NCBI GenBank assembly: GCA_052034685.1
Contig: JBPOIH010000015.1
Location: 1 to 5,328 of the forward strand
DNA from: CAYUUR01 sp052034685
Lineage (GTDB): Bacteria; Patescibacteriota; Saccharimonadia; Saccharimonadales; CAYUUR01
DNA: 5,328 nucleotides
Direction of reading: 5' to 3'
Position numbers and translations under genes: made by a program. Shown piece by piece: positions 1 through 4,435 of this stretch; position 1 is the stretch's first letter; each line of letters opens with the position of its first letter. The notes under the pieces were generated by a model, which was not told the DNA's origin, did no database searches, and saw only the letters and a list, made by a program, of their open reading frames with translations.

Positions 1-609
1 TTGTTGCGTGCTGTTGAAAAGTTTGACCCAGACAAGGGTTTCAAATTCTCGACCTATGCAACCTGGTGGATTCGCCAGGCTATTACACGTGCTATTGCTG
101 ACCAAGCACGAACGATCCGTATCCCTGTACACATGGTTGAGACCATTAACAAATTGCTTAGAACGCAACGTCGCCTGACGCAAGAACTGAACCGCGAACC
201 AACCAACGAAGAGATTGCCAAAGAGATGGAAATCGACGTAGAGAAGGTTGAGCACATCATGAAGATCAAGCAAGATATCTCAAGCCTCGATGCTTCTGTT
301 CGCGATGACGAAGAAGACTCAGTGCTTGGTGACTTCATTGAAGACGAAGACACGGTGACCCCAGAAGAAGCGGCAACTGGTCAGTTGCTTAAAGAGCATG
401 TTAAAGACATGCTTTCAGCGCTGACTGAGCGCGAGCAGAAGATTCTCAAGCTACGTTTTGGTCTAGAAGACGGCAAATCACACACATTGGAAGAAGTCGG
501 CCAAGAATTTTCTGTTACCCGAGAACGCATTCGTCAGATCGAAGCCAAAGCGCTTGCCAAACTCCGCAAACACAAAGATTCAAAGAAACTCCACGACTAT
601 ATAAAGTAA
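1..609 (+). CDS. rpoD: RNA polymerase primary sigma factor (sigma-70, RpoD/SigA), C-terminal part
   Basis: This is the 3' part (202 codons plus TAA) of the housekeeping sigma factor, which directs RNA polymerase core to -10/-35 promoters. The visible protein opens in region 2: FDPDKGFKFSTYATWWIRQA (residues 8-27) is the classic region 2.3 stretch with the aromatic/WW residues that melt the -10 element, followed by region 2.4 with ITRAIADQARTIRIPVHM (28-45). Region 3 follows (about 46-125, including REPTNEEIA). Region 4 runs from about 130 to 195, with LTEREQKILKLRFGL (141-155) and the -35-binding helix-turn-helix around TLEEVGQEFSVTRERIRQIE (162-181). Region 1 and the start of region 2 lie left of the window. 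The TTG at position 1 is an internal leucine codon, not a start. Regions 2.3-4.2 are intact and match primary rather than alternative (ECF) sigma factors. Family certain; primary-sigma status very likely. Confidence 0.96.
   Translation: MLRAVEKFDPDKGFKFSTYATWWIRQAITRAIADQARTIRIPVHMVETINKLLRTQRRLTQELNREPTNEEIAKEMEIDVEKVEHIMKIKQDISSLDASVRDDEEDSVLGDFIEDEDTVTPEEAATGQLLKEHVKDMLSALTEREQKILKLRFGLEDGKSHTLEEVGQEFSVTRERIRQIEAKALAKLRKHKDSKKLHDYIK
600..605 (+). promoter_or_regulatory. possible -10 box (TATAAA) at the 3' end of rpoD
   Basis: TATAAA lies inside the last rpoD codons, 8 bases before an ATG at 614. The 17-base stretch TATAAAGTAAGGTAATG (600-616) matches 14 of 17 bases of the stretch before the prenyl synthase start (2441-2457). 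No good -35 hexamer sits 16-18 bases upstream. If used, transcription would start at about 612-614 and the RNA would begin with the 614-640 hairpin, leading into the ParB-like/kinase pair. The bases are also fixed by rpoD coding, so chance is a real alternative. Confidence 0.25.
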
Positions 610-613
610 GGTA

Positions 614-640
614 ATGAGAAACCCCGTGCGGGTTTCTCAT
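614..640 (+). terminator. stem-loop after rpoD, candidate terminator
   Basis: A perfect 11-bp inverted repeat pairs ATGAGAAACCC (614-624) with GGGTTTCTCAT (630-640) around a 5-base loop, 4 bases after the rpoD stop. Position and strength suit an intrinsic terminator or a 3'-end stabilising hairpin. There is no clean T run after the full stem; only if the stem is read shorter (ACCC/GGGT) does a T-rich TTCTCAT follow. It could equally be a 5' hairpin of a transcript for the next operon. Confidence 0.45.
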
Positions 641-672
641 CGCGCCGGGCAACGAAATGAATCCGTTGCGCG
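641..672 (+). other. second, weaker stem-loop in the rpoD downstream spacer
   Basis: GCAACG (649-654) pairs with CGTTGC (664-669) across a 9-base loop, and CGC just outside (643-645 with 670-672) can extend it past a small bulge. An alternative pairing joins CGCGC (641-645) to GCGCG (668-672). It directly follows the 614-640 hairpin, so the spacer before the next gene can fold into two tandem hairpins. No T run follows, which argues against a terminator. Function unknown. Confidence 0.3.
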
Positions 673-697
673 GGCTGCTCTTACTGAAGCTCACGAT

Positions 698-703
698 AAG
701 GAG
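698..703 (+). promoter_or_regulatory. ribosome binding site AAGGAG that fixes the start at 710
   Basis: AAGGAG lies 6 bases before the ATG at 710, a near-ideal Shine-Dalgarno arrangement. It is the main reason for choosing 710 over the in-frame ATG at 614, which sits inside the post-rpoD hairpin. Confidence 0.8.
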
Positions 704-709
704 AGTGAA

Positions 710-1102
710 ATGCAGAAAAACAAACCAGAAGTAATTCAGGAAGTGGGTTTTGATTTTAGTTGGGACGAGCAGAAAGTCTGGGCGCTTGAGTTTCCGACAG
801 AGAATTTTCCGTTCAGCGAGCTTGCTTGGCATCTCGACACGCCATTCATATGGTCAAAACCAGACGGCTACTATGACGTAAATCCGCTGGAAGTAATTGA
901 ACACCCAGAAGCGCATCCTGAAGAGTATCAGCGTACTATGGCTGCCGACACCACCCATCCAATCGATATAATGCGGTGGCGTGGCCGATGGGTGATTCTC
1001 GATGGCTTACACCGTCTTATGAAGCTATTTATTGAAGGTCATGAAGAAGTTGCGGTCAGAAAAATCCCACAATCAGCAATTCCTGATATTATTACTGAAT
1101 GA
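710..1102 (+). CDS. small ParB/sulfiredoxin-like fold protein
   Basis: A 130-aa soluble protein with no signal peptide or membrane segment. The readable motif is near the C-terminus: WRGRWVILDGLHRLMKLFIE (90-109), with the D98-G99-x-H101-R102 core, then VAVRKIP (114-120). This strand, DGxHR helix, strand pattern is the hallmark of the ParB/Srx superfamily, seen in ParB N-terminal CTPase/nuclease domains, sulfiredoxin and the free serine kinase SerK. The N-terminal half (rich in W, F, D and E) has no motif I recognise. It lacks the helix-turn-helix DNA-binding domain of true ParB partition proteins, so plasmid or chromosome segregation is unlikely; a nucleotide-using small-molecule or protein-modifying enzyme is as plausible. 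The start at 710 is supported by AAGGAG six bases upstream. The stop TGA overlaps the ATG of the next gene (ATGA), so the two are translationally coupled. Fold moderately sure, function unknown. Confidence 0.72.
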   Translation: MQKNKPEVIQEVGFDFSWDEQKVWALEFPTENFPFSELAWHLDTPFIWSKPDGYYDVNPLEVIEHPEAHPEEYQRTMAADTTHPIDIMRWRGRWVILDGLHRLMKLFIEGHEEVAVRKIPQSAIPDIITE

Positions 1103-1674
1103 AAGTGAAGATTTATGGATTAGCAGGGACAAATGGGGCGGGCAAGGATAGCTTGGCCGAGATGCTGGTTGAGCGGCACAAGTTTTACTTTGCTATCGCT
1201 ACCGACATGCTGCGTGATGAGCTTGAGAAGCGTGGACTGCCGACAGATCGCGTACACAAGGCCCAATTAAGCGCCGAGTGGCGTCGCCAGTACGGTATGG
1301 CGGCGATTGTTGATCGAGCGTGGGAAGACTTCAAGAAGGTTAAGGACCAATATGACGGTATTATCATCGGTAGCTTGCGTCACCCGGGTGAAGTCGACAA
1401 GATCCATGAGCTTGGTGGTGAGGTTATCTGGGTGGATGCAGACCCGCAGATCCGCTATGCCCGCATTCAGAACAATGACCGCGGCAGAGTCGAGGACCGC
1501 AAGACATTTGATGAATTCATGGCCGACGAAGCTCGCGAGATGCAGCCTGAAGGCGATGAAGCAACACTCCATGTCGCTGCAGTAAAAACCAAGGCAAATA
1601 TATTCATCGATAACAACGGCAATGACATCACAGCATTTAAAGACAGCGCCGAAAAACAGCTCTATAAAGATTGA
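1099..1674 (+). CDS. P-loop nucleotide kinase-like protein (UPF0200 / dNMP or dephospho-CoA kinase-like)
   Basis: A 191-aa cytoplasmic P-loop NTPase of kinase type. The Walker A loop is near the N-terminus, GLAGTNGAGKDS (7-18), with GKD-S rather than the usual GK[S/T]; GKDS/GKDT loops occur in T4-type deoxynucleoside monophosphate kinases and related families. DGIIIGSLRHPGEVDKIHEL (86-105) followed by GGEVIWVDADPQIRYARI (106-123) resembles the 'IDGIRNPxEV...VDA...RYERI' block of UPF0200 and dephospho-CoA kinase-like proteins. NNDRGRVED (125-133) would be the lid with its arginines, followed by a TFDEFMADEAREM helix (136-148). Such enzymes move phosphate from ATP to a small nucleotide-like substrate; the substrate cannot be read from sequence. 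The ATG overlaps the preceding stop by 4 bases, so it is made together with the ParB-like protein. Its stop codon lies within the -35 element of the next promoter. Sure of P-loop kinase class, unsure of family member. Confidence 0.85.
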   Translation: MKVKIYGLAGTNGAGKDSLAEMLVERHKFYFAIATDMLRDELEKRGLPTDRVHKAQLSAEWRRQYGMAAIVDRAWEDFKKVKDQYDGIIIGSLRHPGEVDKIHELGGEVIWVDADPQIRYARIQNNDRGRVEDRKTFDEFMADEAREMQPEGDEATLHVAAVKTKANIFIDNNGNDITAFKDSAEKQLYKD

Positions 1675-1699
1675 CATACAATACTAAAAATGCTATTGT
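1671..1699 (+). promoter_or_regulatory. sigma-70 promoter for the AAA_28 gene
   Basis: A consensus -35 TTGACA (1671-1676) is separated by exactly 17 bases from -10 TATTGT (1694-1699), which has a TGC extension (1691-1693), i.e. an extended -10. The expected transcription start is near 1705-1707, about 50 bases before the ATG at 1756. The -35 overlaps the TGA stop of the preceding kinase gene. This is the strongest promoter in the window. Confidence 0.8.
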
Positions 1700-1706
1700 A
1701 AAAGAG

Positions 1707-1755
1707 GTTCCACAGTATGGAACGAACCCCCTCAACACTAAGAGGAGGTTTTTTT
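1707..1755 (+). promoter_or_regulatory. structured 5' leader with two hairpins, attenuator-like
   Basis: Just after the predicted transcription start, GTTCCA (1707-1712) pairs with TGGAAC (1718-1723) over a 5-base loop. One base later AACCCCCTC (1725-1733) pairs with GAGGAGGTT (1742-1750), 8 of 9 positions with one C-A mismatch, over an 8-base loop. The second stem is followed by an uninterrupted T run (1749-1755, seven Ts) that ends at the start codon. Its right arm contains the ribosome binding site. The shape could stop transcription or hide the Shine-Dalgarno site; a simple purine-rich SD followed by a T spacer is the dull alternative. Confidence 0.45.
1743..1748 (+). promoter_or_regulatory. 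ribosome binding site AGGAGG for the start at 1756
   Basis: A full AGGAGG lies 7 bases before the ATG at 1756, with an all-T spacer. It decides the start against the in-frame ATG at 1717, which lies inside the first leader hairpin. All six of its bases fall in the right arm of the second leader stem; five would be paired and A1746 is at the mismatch. Confidence 0.85.
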
Positions 1756-2397
1756 ATGCCAAATAATACAAGACATGAGTCTGCACGCGAACCGCTTCTG
1801 CCGGTTGTGGTGCTGACAGGCGGCCCGGCTGCTGGCAAGACGTCAATCGTCAGCGCAATACGCGACGAGTATGGATCTACTATAGAAGTGATACCAGAGG
1901 CAGCGCAGATGCTTATCGCAGGTGGATTCCCGATGCCAGGAGAAGCACTGGGCTGGACGCAAGCCTGGCAATACAACTTTCAGGACGCCTTGCAGCCTCT
2001 ACAGCTTTCGCTTGAGAGACACCATCGCAGGCAGGCAATTGCAACTGGCAAGAAACTACTGCTGTGTGACCGTGGATTACTCGACCAAGCAGCCTACCTA
2101 CCCGGTGGTACAAACGAATTCCTAGAACGATACAAGATGACCAGAGAAGAAGTGTTTGCGCGGTATCATCACGTACTACACCTTGGCACGATAGCAACAA
2201 ATCAACAGGATTACGAACGAGTGAACGCCTTGCAAGCACGGGTTGAGCAAGGGCCACAGCAGATTCAGCAGGCTGCTGAGCAAACACGCCAGGCCTGGGC
2301 AGAACACCCGGCAATTACGGTAATCCCTGCAACAGACAACATTGAGGACAAAATACAGCAGGTGCTCGGCATACTGCATACAACGATGACTACGTAA
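1756..2397 (+). CDS. AAA_28 / NadR-like P-loop ATPase
   Basis: A 213-aa soluble protein. The Walker A is TGGPAAGKTS (21-30, K28), following a hydrophobic strand PVVVL (16-20). IEVIPEAAQMLIAGG (43-57) is the second strand and helix, with the VPEAA-type motif seen in AAA_28 proteins (NadR kinase domain, TTD14). LLLCDRGLLDQAAYLPGG (101-118) carries the D105-R106-G107 motif, equivalent to the substrate-binding/Walker B DRG of NadR-type kinases. YHHVLHLGTIA (137-147) is a further strand. The Q/A/E-rich helix at 156-183, with NALQARVEQ (158-166) and QAW (179-181), should be the lid region. The family contains nucleoside or nicotinamide-riboside kinases and uncharacterised ATPases, so a small-molecule kinase or nucleotide-sensing role is reasonable but unproven. 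There is no DNA-binding or NMN adenylyltransferase domain as in full NadR. It has its own promoter and leader, so it is probably expressed apart from the upstream pair. Confidence 0.88.
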   Translation: MPNNTRHESAREPLLPVVVLTGGPAAGKTSIVSAIRDEYGSTIEVIPEAAQMLIAGGFPMPGEALGWTQAWQYNFQDALQPLQLSLERHHRRQAIATGKKLLLCDRGLLDQAAYLPGGTNEFLERYKMTREEVFARYHHVLHLGTIATNQQDYERVNALQARVEQGPQQIQQAAEQTRQAWAEHPAITVIPATDNIEDKIQQVLGILHTTMTT

Positions 2398-2440
2398 ACC
2401 TAACTGCTGTTGTGACTAGTAATCCCGCCGACTTATTCGC

Positions 2441-2446
2441 TATACT
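2441..2446 (+). promoter_or_regulatory. -10 box directly before the prenyl synthase gene, leaderless start suspected
   Basis: TATACT matches the -10 consensus at 5 of 6 bases. It lies 8 bases before the ATG at 2455, so transcription would begin at about 2452-2454, at or within three bases of the start codon. I see no -35 match at 16-18 bases upstream, and TTGTGA at 2410 is too far away. The only purine stretch before the ATG (AGG, 2450-2452) is 2 bases from it, too close for a working Shine-Dalgarno site. Confidence 0.5.
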
Positions 2447-2454
2447 GTCAGGTA

Positions 2455-3561
2455 ATGAAACAGGTTGATGCGGAGAAGGACACACTGTTGTTCAAGAAAA
2501 AACTCACTGCGTACAAGCAGTTGATTGACGATGATATTGCCGAGTACGTCAAGAACACGGAGAAGACGACTTTGCAGCTGTACGGGGCAAATGCGCGACT
2601 CGCGACTGATGCATACCTCAGTATTCTGCAGCGAGGTGGTAAGCGTATACGTGGTGCGTTGGTCATGCTTGGGTATGAGATGTCTGGCGGTACGGATAAG
2701 CAGATGATTCTGCAAGCGGCCCGCGCAATCGAAATGCTACACGCCTATATTTTGATTATCGACGATATTCAAGATCGTTCAGTGGTACGCCGTGGCGGCC
2801 CGGCTGCACATATTTTGCTCAGCGACCATCATCGTGCGCACCGGCTGGCGGACGATGAACAACATTTTGGGGTGTCGATTGCGCTGAATTCGGCGCTACT
2901 TGGTAACCACGCTGCACAAATGATTCTGGCCAATCTCGACACAGACCCAGAGCTTCGTAACAAGGTAGTGAGCATTGTGAATCGAACGATGCTGATAACA
3001 GCGCACGGCCAGACTAATGACATCATGAACGAAGTCTCTGCAGAAGTAACGGCTGAGGATATTGACCGCGTACTAGAGTGGAAGACTGCCCACTACACGT
3101 TCCTTAACCCGTTGCATGTCGGCATGGTCTTGGCTGGGGCTGACTGTCACGCAACCGACGCAATCACTGATTATGCCATGCATGCTGGCAGAGCCTTCCA
3201 GATAACTGACGATATCTTAGGGATATTTGGCAGTGAGTTTGAAAGCGGCAAGAGTCCAATGGATGACATGCGCGAAGGCAAGCGGACGGTGTTGACTGTC
3301 TACGCCTTAGAACACGCAAAATCATCAGATAAGAATTTCCTGGTACATATGCTTGGTAACCAAAAATTAACCCAGGCCGAATTCCAGCGTTGTAAGGATA
3401 TACTCATAGAATCACAAGCACTTACATACGCACGTTCAGAAGCACAGATGCATGTCGAAGCAGCATTAAAAGCATTAGCAAACGATCAGAATGGCTGGAC
3501 TGACGAAGGTGTTATGTTCCTGCGTGGGTTGGCGAGCTATCTTGTGGGCCGTCATGCCTAA
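2455..3561 (+). CDS. crtE: trans-polyprenyl diphosphate synthase, probable GGPP synthase
   Basis: This enzyme adds isopentenyl diphosphate units to an allylic diphosphate in the cytosol. Family landmarks appear in order over 368 aa: GGKRIRG (61-67, diphosphate-binding lysine/arginine), the first aspartate-rich motif DDIQD (103-107) followed by RRGG (112-115), HFGVSIALNSALLGN (137-151), GQTND (185-189), and the second aspartate-rich motif TDDILGIFG (251-259) with GK-x4-D-x-REGKRT (265-278). The second motif is DDxxG rather than DDxxD, as in many actinobacterial-type members. Tyr98, five residues before the first motif, is an aromatic at the position linked with short-chain (C15-C20) products, so GGPP fits and long-chain quinone tails do not. 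The overlapping downstream phytoene synthase supports GGPP. After RRGG, the stretch PAAHILLSDHH (116-126) departs from the usual RRGxPTxH. Start chosen as the first in-frame ATG; no SD precedes it. Family certain, product inferred. Confidence 0.93.
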   Translation: MKQVDAEKDTLLFKKKLTAYKQLIDDDIAEYVKNTEKTTLQLYGANARLATDAYLSILQRGGKRIRGALVMLGYEMSGGTDKQMILQAARAIEMLHAYILIIDDIQDRSVVRRGGPAAHILLSDHHRAHRLADDEQHFGVSIALNSALLGNHAAQMILANLDTDPELRNKVVSIVNRTMLITAHGQTNDIMNEVSAEVTAEDIDRVLEWKTAHYTFLNPLHVGMVLAGADCHATDAITDYAMHAGRAFQITDDILGIFGSEFESGKSPMDDMREGKRTVLTVYALEHAKSSDKNFLVHMLGNQKLTQAEFQRCKDILIESQALTYARSEAQMHVEAALKALANDQNGWTDEGVMFLRGLASYLVGRHA

Positions 3562-4408
3562 GCAAGAGAAAACAATATTCAAACGGGGCAGCACGACGTA
3601 TTACTTTAGTTCCAAGTTCTTTCCACGCAAGGTGCGTCATGATGTCTTTCGTCTGTATAGTTTTGTGCGAGTAGCTGATGATTACGTAGACGAGCAGCCT
3701 GCGCAGCCCAAGAAGCTGGAGGAGTTAGAAAATCGCTATAAAGCGGCAATTGCGGACACTAACTTTGAGTCAATTACGCACGACTGGGATGATATTGATA
3801 CGCGCGTGGTAAAGAACATGGTGCAGGTGAGTCGAAAATACAAGTTTGACCCAGCATGGGTGCCGGCGTTTCTAGAGGCCATGAAGTCTGACATTACGGC
3901 AAAACCGCGTGCGTCTATAGAAAGCTCGCTCGAATATGTGTATGGCTCAGCTGAGGTTATAGGGCTGATGATGGCCAAGATTATGAAGCTGCCTGACGAG
4001 GCATTTCATGCTGCCAAACTACAAGGCCGCGCTATGCAGTGGATTAATTTTGTGCGCGATATTGCCGAAGACAATGATCTGGGCAGGCAATATATACCAA
4101 GCGCAGACCTAAAAAAGTTTGGGCTCAAGGATCTGCGTGAGGAAACCGCACGAGCTAACCCTGAGGCCTTCAAGAAGCTGATTAAGCTACAGATTAAGCG
4201 TTATCGTGATTGGCAAAAAGAAGCGAGTGAGGGCTTCTCCTATATCTCACGACGACTCCGTGTGCCGCTCGAGACCGCTGCTGATATGTACAATTGGACT
4301 GCAGACGAGATAGAAAAAGATCCGTTTATTGTGTTTACAAAAAAAGTAAAACCACGCAAACGCCGCGTGCTCATCAAAGCTTCAAGGAACACTATCAAAC
4401 CTAGATAG
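3554..4408 (+). CDS. crtB: squalene/phytoene synthase family enzyme, probable phytoene synthase
   Basis: A 284-aa enzyme of the head-to-head prenyl synthase family, which joins two prenyl diphosphates through a cyclopropyl intermediate; with GGPP the product is phytoene. Visible motifs are: TYYFSSKFFP (15-24), the family's N-terminal substrate-site block; LYSFVRVADDYVDE (34-47) with the first aspartate motif D42-D43-x-x-D46; YVYGSAEVIGLMM (128-140); and NFVRDIAEDNDLGRQYIP (165-182) with the second motif D169-x3-D173 and the GRxYIP loop. Length is normal and all catalytic aspartates are present. The tail after about residue 262 is strongly basic (KKVKPRKRRVLIK), perhaps for membrane association. 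The ATG at 3554 overlaps the end of the prenyl synthase gene by 8 bases, implying translational coupling; an in-frame ATG at 3491 would add 21 unconserved residues. Dehydrosqualene or squalene synthase (C15 substrate) is the main alternative. No desaturase follows. Confidence 0.92.
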   Translation: MPKQEKTIFKRGSTTYYFSSKFFPRKVRHDVFRLYSFVRVADDYVDEQPAQPKKLEELENRYKAAIADTNFESITHDWDDIDTRVVKNMVQVSRKYKFDPAWVPAFLEAMKSDITAKPRASIESSLEYVYGSAEVIGLMMAKIMKLPDEAFHAAKLQGRAMQWINFVRDIAEDNDLGRQYIPSADLKKFGLKDLREETARANPEAFKKLIKLQIKRYRDWQKEASEGFSYISRRLRVPLETAADMYNWTADEIEKDPFIVFTKKVKPRKRRVLIKASRNTIKPR

Positions 4409-4420
4409 AAACATACGCTG

Positions 4421-4429
4421 TGTTAATCT
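4421..4429 (+). promoter_or_regulatory. extended -10 promoter, leaderless start suspected for the laccase-domain gene
   Basis: TGT TAATCT (4421-4429) reads as an extended -10: a TGn followed by a hexamer matching TATAAT at 4 of 6 positions. It ends 6 bases before the ATG at 4436, so the predicted transcript would begin at or next to the start codon. There is no Shine-Dalgarno-like purine run between 4409 and 4435 and no recognisable -35. Confidence 0.4.
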
Positions 4430-4435
4430 AACTAC

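Noticed and set aside
1..3. TTG at position 1 as a start codon
   Set aside because: It is a leucine within sigma region 2; the true start is upstream of the window.
614..709. In-frame upstream ATG at 614 adding 32 residues to the ParB-like protein
   Set aside because: The ATG lies in a perfect hairpin, the added residues look like translated spacer, and AAGGAG sits at ideal distance from ATG 710. The similarity of 600-616 to the 2441-2457 start region is kept as a finding.
710..1674. Reading the ParB-like/kinase pair as a plasmid partition or toxin-antitoxin system
   Set aside because: The 130-aa protein has no DNA-binding domain, the partner is a nucleotide-kinase type rather than a ParA Walker ATPase, and no centromere-like repeats or toxin motifs are visible.
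1267..1677. Antisense open frame of 136 codons
   Set aside because: It lies opposite the P-loop kinase gene, has no recognisable motif or SD, and reads as a shadow of the sense gene. The same applies to 515-832, 1913-2314, 2440-2715 and 4934-5161 on the minus strand.
1717..1755. In-frame upstream ATG at 1717 for the AAA_28 protein, or a short leader peptide
   Set aside because: It is inside the first leader hairpin with no good SD at proper spacing after the predicted transcription start. AGGAGG serves ATG 1756, where family similarity begins soon after.
1819..2807. Repeated 14-mer GGCGGCCCGGCTGC at 1819-1832 and 2794-2807
   Set aside because: Both copies encode Gly-Gly-Pro-Ala in unrelated but conserved protein motifs, so shared coding explains the match.
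3491..3553. In-frame ATG at 3491 as start of the phytoene synthase
   Set aside because: It would overlap the prenyl synthase gene by 71 bases and add 21 residues unlike the family N-terminus. ATG 3554 gives the typical length and a usual coupling overlap.
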